This document shows positions 1 through 12,088 of a stretch of DNA of 64,000 bases, one piece after another. The stretch covers positions 812,533 to 876,532 of the forward strand of contig NW_005434668.1 of NCBI RefSeq assembly GCF_000315625.1. Reading direction: 5' to 3'. Under the pieces are notes generated by a model, which was not told the origin of the DNA, searched no databases, and saw nothing but the letters and a program-made list of their open reading frames with translations. The translations under genes were made by a program, and so were the position numbers. Within the stretch, counting starts at the first letter, position 1, and the number at the start of each line of letters is the position of its first letter. Source of the DNA: Guillardia theta CCMP2712. Lineage: Eukaryota > Cryptophyceae > Pyrenomonadales > Geminigeraceae.

Positions 1-195
1 TTTTGATGGTATGCCATGATATTTTGATGGTTGCAAACATTTATACGAGCGCAAGAAATGCGTCGAGGAGTTTGCCTTGGGCGACAGATTTATTCAAGTC
101 TTTGAGAAGATCTTTCTTCCTTTCGAACACGTTTCTCGAGGTCAGCAATATTGAGATTCGCAGTGGACCTCTGATAGCGTTGAATTGCCCTAGCA

Positions 196-1070
196 TTGTA
201 CGAGCTCGTCAAAGGCGTGCGATCGAAGGAGAAAGGCGGCAAGCATTTCGAAAACTTCCTCAATCAACTTCATGCCCTCCATGTGGAGTCAGAGGAGGCG
301 TATCCTCTTAGGACACAGGTGATGCGATCGGGAAGGTGGGCGGAAGCTCAGTGGCTGCAGGTGGATGTGAGGGAGCACATCAACACATTTGTCGACTACC
401 TGTCTCTGGTTGCTCACTGCATGTATTGCCACTGTGTATGACGAGTATCCCCTGGTCAAGAGCACCAAGTACGAGGAGAGCGTCTCGAGCTACCTCAGGT
501 AAGGAAGTTGGTCAGCTGACATCTCCAATGTTCTGAGGCCTCAGCAGATACGCCGAGATTTCTCGAGTGGTCCAACAAGTCTCCAAGTTGGGAGATGAGC
601 TCAGTGGCAAAGAACTGGGCGATGAGGAGAAAATATTCGAAGAGAACGTCAACAAGGTGACTATGACATGTCTGGTGCTGCTGCTCCCTCAATCCAACAT
701 CAGGTGATTGTACTGATTGACAAACATTATGGAGACTACGTTGAGGACGCGAAGTCTTACACGCGCTTGTTTCATCTTGCCCTCCAGGTCATCCTTCCCT
801 TGTTCAAAGGTCATCGTGACAAGTATTGGCAGAAAATGATAGAGCGATGGTCGCCATCAGAGAGAGAAGACGTGGCTGGTCATCGACCTTGTGCTGTCAT
901 TTCTCCCTTGACAAGTTGACAGCCATCATCCTGCTTGGCTTCGAGCTGTTCTTTGCATCGGCAGCTGAATCCTGTGACGAGGAAGAACTGACGATCATGA
1001 CAAGAGAATATCTCAGCGAGATGGGGCTGGAAGATGAGATGGTGAGGGAAGTTGCTCTCCTCTATTCCTG
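196..1070 (+). CDS. Exons of an unrecognised protein (approximate limits)
   Basis: I do not recognise this protein. Several short plus-strand open segments read as soluble, helix-rich, charged protein and are separated by GT-AG-like gaps. Around 196-318 it reads ELVKGVRSKEKGGK and then HFENFLNQLHALHVESEEAY. Around 373-420 it reads VREHINTFVDYLSL. After a gap at about 499-545 comes RYAEISRVVQQVSKLGDEL, and around 704-790 IDKHYGDYVEDAKSY. The last segment (about 925-1070) reads EEELTIMTREYLSEMGLEDEM and then stops. The composition argues for a real multi-exon gene, but no motif links it to a known family. The 5' end probably lies upstream of the window. Exon joins were not all resolved, so start, end and reading frame joins are approximate. 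Confidence 0.35.
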
Positions 1071-1611
1071 ATGGTCCTGTGACCTCAGATCAACCTTGCA
1101 TGCGGCGACATCGCTTCTTTCTTCGTCGATAGGAGACGAGTTGCTGCTTGAAGTCAATGCCATCAGTTGTTTGTTAGTAAAACTTCATCTGAGCCTGCCG
1201 CTCATCGTCTGCCAATCCGATGCAAAAGTTGAAATGGAAGTGAGAAGGAAATTCATTCGCAAGCGCTCAAGTTCTCTTGTTGTTTCCTCTAATAAAGAAC
1301 ATCAACTACCTGAAAATATAAAAAAACCGAAAAAAATTCATTTGCAACGATTTCCATTCTGTCACTTGTCAATGTTTTTATCTGCGCTGGGGGCGAAAGT
1401 GGGAGAGCAGGTCAGCGAAAGAGATGGAGCGGAGGGAATGAGAGCGAGGAGGGACGCAGGAGAGCGTAGACGAGGAGAAGAGCAGGAGGAAGATGATGTA
1501 TGTTGATGTCCGTGACAGGTGTTGTCCCAGGTGAGTCGTCAGGATGACGGAACTGCGGGTGGACGACCTGGACCCAGGTAGAACAATAGGAGGAAGGAGG
1601 GAGCAGGATGG

Positions 1612-1665
1612 ACGAGGATGAAGGATGAAGGATGATGGAGGATGAAGGATGATGGAGGATGAACG
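1612..1665. repeat. GATGAAGGATGATGGAG minisatellite
   Basis: Short imperfect tandem array built from gatgaagga and gatgatgga units, lying just before the open segment with the SAM-like domain. It may encode part of an acidic leader or be untranslated. Confidence 0.6.
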
Positions 1666-2690
1666 AGGACAGACGATGACAGGTGTGATTGCAGAAGACA
1701 GGATGATCTTCGACAAGTCTCCCTTCATACAGAAGCGCTTAGAGGACTGGCATTTCCGTGAAGTCCTCAACTTCTTCCAGACCAGGTTCTGTACACCATT
1801 GCTAGCCCTTGTGACTTATCCACGTCGTAGCGTCACAAATGACAAGAAGTGCATTCGCACCATTGTGGAGAGAGAAGTGGACGGGAAGCTGCTGTCTAGC
1901 ATGAACGATGAAGAGATGGCTGCAGCTCTGAACATGTCCCTGGTGCATGTCAAGAAATTCAGGATAAAACTGAAGAGAATTCAAGAAGTTTTCAGGTTTC
2001 AAAGTTTGAGCACGATGGTCTCGGCTGAAACTGCCCAGTAAGGACATGGATGAAGAGGAAACAGAGCTCAAGTCATTCTTGAAAGACAACAGCCTCGGTC
2101 GTCCAACCACCAAGTTTCGACATCTCTCCTTATCTTGTTGTTCAGGACATCTCTTTAACAAGTTGACCATCAGCATGAATATAAGTCAGCTTCCCTGCCC
2201 ATTGCTGATGATGGAGGCTGAGGTTTCTGTACAGGATCAGTTGCGAAGTTGAAGGAAGTTGTAGACAACGAAACTTTGGACACCGCTTACCTGCGAATCA
2301 AGTTTGCGGAAGAAGTCAGGCAAGATGTCGCTTCCTGTGTGCCGTTCTTGACGCACGAGGCGTCAGATTGGTGAAGGCCTTGTCAAGCTTGAGCGAAGAG
2401 CATGCAGATGAAGTCTTTATCAACAAAGCCAAATACAAGGTTGCAGGTCAAAATCACTCAAGACATCAAGAGCTTCACAGTAACATCTGTTGTCGTTTAG
2501 TTTCAGGAGCACAAGCCGCTGGCTCGTTCGCCCCGGTACCCTCCTCCCCAGCCCTCCTCTCTTTGTCGTTGACAAGAGCTACAGATGCGAGACTCTGGTC
2601 CCGGTCAAGTTTTCATGTACAAAAGTGCAGATCAACCACGAGAGAAGTCGGGGAGGTTAGCGGAGAGAGGAAGCAGAGGGAGAGGAGCTG
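1655..2690 (+). CDS. SAM-like domain protein, multi-exon (approximate limits)
   Basis: A plus-strand segment at about 1700-2010 reads WHFREVLNFFQT, then, after a probable intron at about 1785-1848, CIRTIVEREVDGKLLSSMND and EEMAAALNMS, followed by a basic helix. The pattern of an aromatic-led helix, then EVDGKLL, then DEEM, then a terminal Lys-rich helix is what sterile alpha motif (SAM) domains look like; these usually mediate protein-protein interaction. Downstream, helix-rich pieces continue (for example VDNETLDTAYLRIKFAEEV near 2260-2320 and ALSSLSEEHADEVFINKAKY near 2378-2440), suggesting a coiled-coil tail. The start methionine and several splice joins are uncertain. Function cannot be given beyond a likely scaffold or adaptor role. 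Confidence 0.42.
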
Positions 2691-2987
2691 ACTGGTGCTA
2701 CAGAAATTCAGAGACGCCGAAAGTCCTCAAATCTATCCCAAGCAGGAGAGTGTAAAAATGAAGAAACTTCTTTATCAATGTTCGCAGACCGAGAAATCCC
2801 TTCAGCGATCTACTCTGCTTCACTTTGCACTGAAAGTTTCTCTATTGAGCCTGTTAGTTGTGCAATAGGCTGAAAGATGCCGAGAGAAGCGCAGGACAGT
2901 CAGTAAGGAGAACGAGAATCTCACAGCACGCATCAAACCTCTGTAGAGTTATTGGTCACGCTCCCCAGCAACTGCAACACACGATCT
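2691..2987. other. Non-coding interval
   Basis: No convincing open frame, RNA gene or repeat is visible. It lies between the 3' end of the plus-strand SAM-like gene and the 3' end of the minus-strand ankyrin gene, so it is probably a shared terminator and 3' UTR interval. Confidence 0.5.
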
Positions 2988-4212
2988 TCACATCTCGGCG
3001 ACCGGTTGAAGGGAGCAAACTACCTCCATGACTGCGACGTGTCCTGCATTCTTAGCAAGCTGCAAGGGAGTACGGTCATCAATATCTCTCAGGTTGGTAT
3101 CGGCGCCCGCGTCTGAAGACTGTCATGCCATCACTGAGGGTTTATGAGGGCTTACTGAGTAATACTCTTGCACACTCCAAATGCCTGTGGGTACGAAGTG
3201 AGAGTCGACCTGATCCGCTAGTCCCTCCATCACCCTTGATCAGCAGCATAGTGGAGAGGAGTTCTACCGTGCCTAGTCACCTGCGAGATGTTCCCTCCTC
3301 TCTCAATCAGCGCTGGGCACAACATCAGGTTGCAGCTTCAGAGGAGCAGCATTGTCAACTTTGAACGGTGTCTGTCTTGCCCATCAAGCTCGCCCAGTGC
3401 AATGCAGCATAAAGACCAAACTCATCTGCCTTGTTCACCTGGCACGTGGAAGGGTGGGATGTCAGCACAGCCCACAGACCGCCTCTCGAGTTCCACCTGT
3501 GCTCCCTGCTGTTCAATCAATTCAATCACTTCCCATGTTCGCCCACGGCATGCGCTCTCGCGCATTCTTGTCGAGGGGTCCATCATGGCAGCTGTTGGTA
3601 CCACAGGAAACGGAGGATGATGCTTTGGGCCTGCGTCTTCCCGTCAGCGCTGATGCTGCTGCTCCTCACAAGCTACCCAAGTCCGAAGTTAAGTTCTCAG
3701 GATCCATGAAGTGCTTTGGGATGATAAGCTTCCACTTGGGGTTGCTTTCAGTGTACTCTGCTTCCTCGTCCTCTTCGTAGTACGTATCGATCTGGTCCCA
3801 CTCGTGAGTTGTACCCTCCTCTCCAGCCATCCCATATCACCTCCGCCAGAGTCTGGTTGAGAGTGACAAGGTCCTCATCGATTTGCTTTTCCTGCATCGA
3901 GATGTACTTCCTATCCTGTACAGTTTCCTCCCACGCTTTCTTCATCAGCTGTTCTGACCCTCCCCGAAGAGACAGGCGGGTGGAAGGGACTGAGAACGTA
4001 GGAGGAAGTTGGGACGAAGACGAAGAGGAGGGCTGAGGGAGAGGGAAGACACGCTGAGGAGGGCAGGAGCCGGAGGGAGAGATCAGAGAAGAGAGGAGAG
4101 GGAGGAGGAGAAGAACTAGCTGTGCAGGCCTCATCAGCCGCGCGGTTTGCTGCATGCGCCCGGACATGGGCAGGGAGTGCTTCACGGGGATGCCAGGGGG
4201 TGGGGTACTCAA
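2988..4212 (-). CDS. Signal-peptide-bearing ankyrin-repeat protein
   Basis: Minus-strand multi-exon gene. The first exon (about 3820-4212) has a hydrophobic segment after RLMRPAQ (LVLLLLPLLSSLI), a Ser/Pro-rich stretch, the motif RLSLRGGSE and a helix, KYISMQEKQIDEDLVTLNQ. An acidic stretch reading DQIDTYYEEDEEAEY follows in another frame, implying a very short intron or a frame problem near 3826-3850. Ankyrin units then follow: ACRGRTWEVIELIEQQGAQV (about 3485-3545), ALHWASLMGKTDTV (3355-3400), TRHGRTPLHYAADQG (3225-3275), then GHLECARVLLS and DDRTPLQLAKNAGHVAVMEV (3010-3110). The stop is at 2988. Introns of about 50 nt separate the repeats. Ankyrin repeats bind partner proteins. The leader suggests entry to the secretory route or to plastid compartments, which is inference. 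The start could also be the internal Met at about 4168. Confidence 0.62.
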
Positions 4213-4232
4213 AATTTAAAAAGGAGGGGTAG
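4190..4232. promoter_or_regulatory. GGGGT-rich element at the 5' end of the ankyrin gene
   Basis: Contains gggggtggggtactc and aggaggggtag around an AT-rich patch (aaaatttaaaaa). Similar GGGGT clusters sit beside other genes in this window that encode signal-peptide or plastid-type proteins. A regulatory role is inferred only from this recurrence. Part of the element overlaps the upstream-most possible start codon. Confidence 0.25.
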
Positions 4233-4294
4233 TTTTGCGAACAATGCAGGAGGATGGGAGAGCAGGAGGGCGGGCCACAGGAGGAGGGGCATCG

Positions 4295-4373
4295 GGAGGA
4301 GGAGGAGGAGGAGGAGGAGGAGGAGGAGGAGGAAGAGGAGGAGGAGGAGGATGAGGAGGAGGAGGAGGAGGAG
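4295..4373. repeat. (GGA)n microsatellite
   Basis: Almost pure GGA/GAG trinucleotide run with rare interruptions. It creates long artificial open frames (poly-Glu, poly-Arg, poly-Leu or poly-Pro) that should not be taken as genes. Confidence 0.95.
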
Positions 4374-4567
4374 CAGTCGGCAGCATCTGCACTTCCTGTG
4401 CATTATGATGAACCACTCCATCTCGATGCCCAGGAAGTGCTCTGCACGAGATCTATCCACTGCTGGCCATGCATAGTTTGTTTAGGAACTAGCACAAGGA
4501 GGACGACTCCGACTTCTACGATTAGTTGTGGCTTTGCGTCGGATATGTTCATACATAACATGCATAC

Positions 4568-4667
4568 NNNNNNNNNNNNNNNNNNNNNNNNNNNNNNNNN
4601 NNNNNNNNNNNNNNNNNNNNNNNNNNNNNNNNNNNNNNNNNNNNNNNNNNNNNNNNNNNNNNNNNNN
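4568..4667. other. Assembly gap (100 N)
   Basis: Exactly 100 undetermined bases, directly followed by a long hexamer array. A round-number gap is normally a placeholder of unknown true size, so distances across it are unreliable. Confidence 0.98.
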
Positions 4668-5046
<379 letters not shown>

Positions 5047-5059
5047 GGCAGGAGGCAGG

Positions 5060-8000
5060 AGACCTGTACGAGGAGAGCTCGTTCTTCTCGGCTTCCAGCA
5101 TTCTTTCGAGGCCCGCAACCTTCCACTGAAGTTCTTCGACTGAGAGTGCTGGGGAAGAAGATGAGAACGAGAGAGAGGAGAGGGGAAGAGAGGAGAAGAG
5201 AGGGTAGGGTAGGGGAGGAGAGGAGCGGAGAGGAGAGAAGAGGAGAGGAGAGGAGAGGAGAGGAGAGGAGAGGAGAGGAGAGGGAGTTTGTCAGGGAAGG
5301 GCAGGAGAGGAGAGGAGAAGGGAGGAGGAGGTGGAAGGCACTGACGGGTGTTGGGGATTTCCAATCGTCTTGTGGCATCTCTCGTGTTTTCAAGAAGCAG
5401 CGCCGTCTCTCTTCATAGGATGTCATGGGAACAGAAACAGAGAGGAGAAAGAAATTGCAATGTTAACAAACAGTGAGAGCATGCAATGAAGCGAATTTGA
5501 TGGCAGATGTGATGAGACTACGAGTAAGCAGGAGAAGGATGTATCAAAACATACTGTTAGAAACAAGATCGTGACAGTTCAAAGGATGAAGGAAAACACT
5601 GGTGAGCAAGTGAAGATTAATAATGAGATTAATTCCATAGGCTACATCAATACACCCAGGGCAACATGGACAAGAGAAATACCTTGAGTCGACTAAACCA
5701 ACTTGATTCTTGTCCACAAACGACCACAAGATTTTTATCCTCCTCCTCCCCAAGTCGATACGGCCTGCCCCTCCAACGCCAAGGGCCCTAGCAAACATTT
5801 CCTCTGACATATTGCCGTGCTCGTCAACCTCCTGAAAGACTGAGCAAGACATGTCAGAGTGTTGTAGCGTCAACGTCGTGATTGCAAAACCTCTCAATAA
5901 TGAGATGTCTAGACTTGTTACTCTCTTCTGCAAGATGCGGATCACATCTTGAACGCTGGGGAAGTATCAGATGACTTTTCCTTCCATTCACACCTCACAA
6001 ACCTTTCTTTCTCATTCGGAAACACACATTTCGACAAAGATTCAACCAACAACTTCTGTTTTGCAAACACCTCCCACACATCTTCCTCATCTTGTCTTGT
6101 CCTCTCCTCTCCAGATGCTGCAAATATCTTCTATGTCAGTCCTTTGCACTCTCTTCGTCCTTCACCTCACTTGTACCGACCAACATGCACCAGAGGAGGC
6201 GGATTTTGTAAAGATTGACATCAAGCAGGAGAGGAGGATCATTCAAACACTGCAGAACATGTCATGATAATGATTGCTGAGCTTTCGCAACCTTGAAGAA
6301 CTCCTCCATGCCAATGGTGTCAGACTTGCGATCGAGATATCTGATGACGATACACATTCAGCGATGTTGAGTGTAGAGATGATCACAATTGTGAAGTTCA
6401 AAACAAAGAAGAAAGGTTCTCTCGTTGAGGATGCAGACATTATGACAATGAAATTCTTGTTATACCTCTCTACAATCTCAGAGAAGTGTTGATCTCCCTG
6501 CAACAATCGTCAGAGTCTTGCAGATCAAACATTGCACAACACTTTCACAAGCGAGTCACAAACATGCAAATCCATCTACATTCATCACCTTCCGCAATGT
6601 CCACTGAATACTCTCCACCAACTTTGAGATCTCAGCTGGACTCCACCACAGTTCTTTGACATCTAGACATCTCAACACGTTTTGAGGGTGTAAAACTTTG
6701 TCTCTGTTCTCAGATGCGTTTTGTGAGTCTTGAACTTCAGAATCTTCGACCTTGTCGTTGGACATGTGAGAGAGGTCTGCGTCGTTGGAAGGAGAAGGAG
6801 CTAGTTGATCGATCTGCGTGCTCAACGATGCGTTGATTGACGCGAGCTGTTCATTGCAAGCTTGCAGCTCGTATATGATGTTCTGTGGGAAGACACGGCT
6901 CAACAGAAACGAAACGAGTTGACTGCAATCATTCACCTTGAACTCAACCTCTATGGAAAGCATGGACTTGGATCCAACGGACTAAAACATGATTCATTAC
7001 CATAGAATATCATTGCGTTTTGATTCTTTCAATGTCAGCTGAAGCAGATTGCTTGAAATACTTACTTTTTTCCGGGTTGTAGTGAAAGATTCACTCTCTT
7101 CGTTGAGGTTTGCTCCCTGTTGCATTCAAGTCATTTCATGATAGGATGAGAAGATGGATCAACCTCGTTGGACAACCTCCTCTCCCGACCCTGTCATTTC
7201 TTGTTCAAACTTTGCAGAAACAACGGCACATCTCGATCATCGGAATAAAACAAACAAAAAGTGCGGGCAATGAATTTGATTGAGAAGCGGAGGTGATTAA
7301 CAAACGAATGAGTCGACAAGATTCAAACACGAGCACAATCTTCACAGATTCATAGCAGGAAATTCACATCTCTCATCAAAAAGCTTACATGCTCTGAATC
7401 TTTACTCTTTGAACCATCATGCCTCATGTCTTCAACCTCAAATGACGTGGCTTCAGATCTGCTCGCGTCTTCTGTTTCCTTTCCACCATCAACAACAACC
7501 CCAGCACCGACTTTAATTCCTTCTGAATGTACACCCTCTCCCCCTCCCTCTCCCCCTCCATCTCCCCCTCCCCCTCCTCCCTCTTCTGGTACCCCATTCC
7601 CAGCGCCCTCAGCCTGTGCCAAGGTTCCTCCTCTTGTTCCTCCTCTCTCCCTTTCTCCGTCTAAGGATGCTGTTGTTCCTTCATCAAGTTCCTCGAGTTC
7701 TTCTCCCCCCTCCTCCGCTGCTCCTGCTCCTGCTGCCGATGTTCCACTAGGGATGGCAGCTTCGTTCTCTTCCCCGCGCACCTGATCCGATGAAAACTCA
7801 GTTTTTGCAATGATGTACTGCTCCTACTCATCCATAGCAAACATGTCAACACATATCCAACAACGTGTACACACACATCATACCCACACGCATCGCAAAC
7901 CATGATAGGAATCCTTTGGAATTTCACAGCGGGCCACAAACAACAAGAAAAGCGAGTAAAGAGAGCAACATAACAATCGTGCACCCGAAACCATCATATC

Positions 8001-8382
8001 CCACGTGTACAGCATGACAAACACACTCACATCTCTTGTCGCTGTGACATCCTCCCCCGGCAAAGACCTGTTGCGATGGCCCATGTTGTTCAGAGCGCAT
8101 CATCTTCGAGTGTGAACTAAGGCATTACATCCCTGTATCCTGCCTCCTTGCTTCCTCCCCGGCATCCTGACCAGCGGCGGCTCCCTCCTGCATCTTCACC
8201 CATCACATCCTCTCATCTCGTCCTCCTCCAATGTTGAACCTGCTCGTCATGTGCTCGGCTCGCACCTCCACCATCACCAGCGGTTGCTGACGCCTTGCCG
8301 TCGTGCCGTTCAGATCCTTCAGGACAACAAGAGATCCATCTACCTGCTGCATACGAGACTTCCTGCTCTGCCCCGACCCCAT
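5060..8382 (-). CDS. EF-hand-like, coiled-coil protein with possible N-myristoylation (approximate 3' limit)
   Basis: Minus-strand multi-exon gene inferred from successive protein-like segments. The first starts at 8382 with MGSGQSRKSRM, which fits an N-myristoylation start (Gly2, Ser6, then basic residues). An acidic Gly/Glu-rich exon lies at about 7400-7781. A helix-rich segment at 6590-6960 includes QNIIYELQACNEQLASINA and LWWSPAEISKLVESIQWTL. YLDRKSDTIGMEEFFKVAKA (about 6280-6345) and SFVDKNQVGLVDSRYF (about 5680-5730) resemble EF-hand loops and flanking helices, though the loops are degenerate. A further coiled-coil piece, VEELQWKVAGLERMLEAEK, reads at 5070-5140, next to the hexamer satellite. 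A membrane-linked calcium-responsive protein is a reasonable guess. The gene may run on beyond the gap at 4568, and may be more than one gene. Confidence 0.4.
5167..5283. repeat. (GGAGA)n-type purine repeat
   Basis: Imperfect pentamer array of ggaga/gagga units on the plus strand, probably within an intron of the minus-strand EF-hand-like gene. Confidence 0.9.
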
Positions 8383-8664
8383 CCTTGTCAAGGCCTTGTC
8401 ATAAATTAGTAGGAATCCTATTGAGACTGTCCTAACACATTCATGGATCTGGGTAGAATGTCTATGTATTCCATGCTTCTTCATCCTACTTTTTCTTGAT
8501 CTGTCTCCCTCCTATCTGCCTGCTTGCCTTTCCTGATCTCTTCTGCCGTTCCCCCATCTTCCCCCCTCTCTCCCCTCCCTTATGCTTCCTCTCCGTGTTC
8601 CCTTTCCTGGCCATGCGTTTCGGTCTCTTTGGAGAGCACAAGGTCCTCTGAGGCAGGTTTCTTC

Positions 8665-8815
8665 CCTTTACTCAAAGTTAAGTTAAAGATCAGTACGAGG
8701 AAACTGAGTACGGTAGAAGGCGAGTCTCCCGGCGAGTAGTGATTGTCGGGCCGCGCGGTCCTCGTACTAATCTTGAACTCCCGGCTTAACTTTGAGTCAC
8801 ACTGTTAGTAAAGGA
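8665..8815. repeat. Imperfect inverted repeat (foldback element)
   Basis: The left arm contains ctttactcaaagttaag and, further in, agtacgagga. The right arm contains tcctcgtact, an aatctt step and cttaactttgagt, ending agtaaagg. The arms are reverse complements with small mismatches and bracket about 70 nt. The form resembles a small non-autonomous inverted-repeat element. Related ctttgagtaaa words recur at about 9251 and at 40042 and 40199. Confidence 0.6.
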
Positions 8816-9026
8816 ACTTTCAAGTTTCTTGAAGTATCACCCCTGAAGTCATGGACATGGGAGAACAAGGGGTCTCAGTGATCAAAAGCAGAGGACTCCG
8901 CACTGCACTGCGGCACGAGACCACAGTGACCTCCAAGCATGACTCTAGAGGAGACACTGGGAGGACCTGTCAAGGTCAAGGGAGCAGCTATATCAACTTC
9001 ACAGAGAGCGTTGGATGGGAATCGAA

Positions 9027-9077
9027 GACCTCATGACGAGGTCATGTGGTGGGAATCGAAGACCTCGTCATGAGGTC
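9027..9077. repeat. Perfect 17-nt inverted repeat
   Basis: The word gacctcatgacgaggtc (9027-9043) and its exact reverse complement gacctcgtcatgaggtc (9061-9077) are separated by 17 nt. Both copies are preceded by gggaatcgaa, so the locus is at once a direct and an inverted repeat. It could form a hairpin or be a protein-binding site; nothing shows which. Confidence 0.75.
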
Positions 9078-9889
9078 TCATAAACTCCGAGGCGGACTCG
9101 CCTTTTACCGAGGCTTGGCCAAAATTGAAGTTCGGCGGGCTGTAGCGGCCAGGCATGTGACCCCATGCTGCCCGATCCGAAGCCCACTGGGCCAACTAAC
9201 TGTTCCCGCCAAAGGCCTTTCTTCCCATCAGCCATCGCCAGCACTGATTGAGCTTTGAGTAAAGATTGATACGCTGCCATCACTGATCGCGGGTGCATCG
9301 AGTAAAGTGCATCCCGGTATGCGTCTCATTCCTTCGGCGGCGGCCACAGCGACATCGCTGGCCCTGGCCGCGGGGGGGACTTGTCCTGCGCGCAGTTAAG
9401 TGAAGGTATCAGTTAAGTTTGGGGGACAGCAGTTGGCAGGATTAGGTTTGGTTCTCGCTGTCTTTTCTCTTCTCGCCGTTTGCGACAGTGTCAGGGTCAA
9501 TTTCCTGAACCCTGTTGGAATAATACTACTAGGTTTTTTACTCGATGCTGGAATTTCATGAGGGTGATGAAACGGAATGTGAGGGTGATGATGAGGGGTA
9601 TGAGGACGATGATGCTTGTGATGGAGGGCGATGAGATTGTAAATTCCAACGTAATCATTGGGGTAGGTACAGACTTCACGCAGGGTGGAAAACTCATTTG
9701 TAGTATGGTATACAGATATGACCAAAATCGTATGCTGCTAGGCCTATCTGATATGAAGGATTCAAAAGGTGGAATCAAGTATTACTTATTCCTTATTAAC
9801 AGTACAGCTACCTCTCCGCCTCAGGATAAATCTCTAATCATCCTGGCTATTTCCGGTAAGCTCTTCGGTACCAAGGTGGGGCCGCAACA

Positions 9890-12088
9890 ATGGATCGGGG
9901 GCCTGCGCAATCATTGTGCTTATTTGCTGAGGGATGCAAGGTACTTCCTGAGCACCTTGGAGTGTGTCCTCTAGAAGAGTGTAGTCAGTGTAAACGTGCT
10001 TTCCATGCAATCTGTGTGGGTAGCACGGAGGACTTTGAGCAGACAGGAAGGTGTGGACAATCGCAGTGTTCCATCATCACCAATGCTGCGCGCAGTGCCG
10101 CTGCCGCTATGGCAAGCCAGGAAGTCCGAGTTGCAGTCCCGGCAATCGCAGTCTCGGTAGCCAGTGACTCGTCTCCCGGACTGTCTCAGCGGTCAGCACT
10201 GTCACAGCCGCGGCGTCGGCGTCCCACGCTAGAAATGCTGCAACTGTCGATCTCAGAAATAGAACAATTACGTCGAGACACTGAAGATATTTTGAACAAC
10301 AATCTGGCTGACAGCACACGTACAATGTATCGTCAGCACATGACTAGGTTTCTTGAATGGTTCTTTGCAAACCAGCGAACATATGGTCTGATTACCCCAG
10401 CCTTTCTGCAAGACTTGGAGGCGGCAGAGGGCCGAAAAACACCCAATGGCTTACCGACAGCCCATTACTTAGAACATATTCTGTCCCAGAAGGATATTAT
10501 TCCCATCGACTTCGTAAGATTCAAAGCAGAGCATTTCATGCACTGGATCTCATTTCTGTTGAGAGAAAAACCAGATCTTGCCTTCTCGACATGTAGTTCG
10601 TACCGATCATCGTTAATGTACATCGTGCATCTTTACGATGTACCTGTTAAGCTCTTGAGAATAACGGTTTGCACGTCGGAGACTTAGGTGAATAGGGCTC
10701 ATTACACCGTAGTCATTCACAACTTGATTTGATGCTCCATACAGGCACACATAGTATCAGAAAAGGATCAGCGACATATACTTCGTCAGGAACTACCAGC
10801 GGACCAAGCATAAGTGCGATTTCTCTGCGAGCTGGTTGGAAAATGGGTACGATACATGACACGTATCTCAGATACGAGGCCGCTGGAGACCAGCAAGTAA
10901 GTTGAAAATACTGCGGCCAATATTTGACTTCAATTGAACCCCCACTAGGTAGGAAGAACATGTTGTGGGTTACCCACAGACAAACCTGAATTCGCGGCTC
11001 TACCGCCTATGTTCTGGTGTGAGACCAGTGAAACACGGCGAGAGATTAATGAGATCATGGACCAATTATATCCATGCATTCAGGGAAATGCACGGCTTAG
11101 GAGGCTTGTTGAACAATCTCTGGCGTCTGTCATCTACCACGAAAAATTTCTTCGTGATACAATGCCCATGAACCATCCTCTGTTTCAAACGGAATTGTTT
11201 ATTCACGAGGGATTCATAGATACGTTGAAGAAATTCGTTACAACTGAGGCGCACGGAAGAGTTGCGACGGGGATAACATCGCATACATGCCTGTTGAAAG
11301 AAATGGGAGAAATCAAAAGCGAAGTGGGAGAAATCAAAGGCGAAATGGCTGAAATGAAAGGCATGATTCGGAAACAGGAAGAACAGTCAAGAATGCCATG
11401 CCAGCGTTGTCACGACGTCGGGGGTGACGGCGATGGCACCGTCACATCAGTGACCGGCGGTTCTACCACTAGCGTTCAGCAAGGAGAGAGGGTGCCGGGC
11501 CGAAGTCACAGTGTGTATGACATGTGGGTCAGTGTAAGTGACAAACTGGATACCATCATTACCAGAACCGAGGACCGTGGGGTGCGCAGGCTGGTAAATC
11601 GTGATGAGGAGAACGATGGATTGGGTTCATCACAGGGACAGGATGTAAGTAATGCACGTCGTTCACGGAATGCGACCAGGAAGCCGCAGAAAGGTACATT
11701 CCCTTGGGCACAGATGACCACGAGATGCGCCTACATGTTGTATCACTTCGGACATGCGGAAACTCGAAAAGGTCCTTTCAAGCGCCTTAGAGGGATTGAC
11801 TTTCCCACCAAATATGACGGAAAGAGGCATTCTGATATGAAATATCTGTCGAAACGCATCAAGGAAGAGGCTGAAGCTCTTGACATCTACAAGGCTGATC
11901 CCAATCGCATTGAGGCAGGTTTCATGTTTGATCAATGCGAAAATTATCTTTTCGAGGAATATGAGAAGGTGACTAAGACAGAGACGAATGGTGACATGTC
12001 AAGATTTTCGCAGCTGTGTTGGATGACAGTAGTACGTGTGCTGAGAGGCAACAAGAAACGCCGGAAGGCTGTGAGATCCGAGACCTAA
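9890..12088 (+). pseudogene. Decayed tyrosine-recombinase mobile-element gene
   Basis: The first open segment (9890-10687) has a Cys/His cluster (CPLEECSQCKRAFHAICV) and then a core-binding-type helix region typical of tyrosine recombinases, LADSTRTMYRQHMTRFLEWF. It stops at 10687. From about 10747 the C-terminal catalytic part reads THSIRKGSATYTSSGTTSGP, then AISLRAGWKMG and DTYLRYEAAGDQQ. This gives the HxxR box (His at 10750-10752, Arg at 10759-10761) and the tyrosine region (Tyr at 10864-10866 or 10873-10875). A clean 52-nt intron (10897-10948) joins it to VGRTCCGLPTDKPEFAALPP and a long C-terminal region (ASVIYHEKFLRDTMPMNHPL, a coiled coil, then a basic tail) ending at 12088. The stretch that should hold the first catalytic Arg, about 150 residues in relatives, is missing between 10687 and 10747. 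The copy is therefore probably inactive. Relationship to Crypton-like elements is inferred. Confidence 0.72.
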
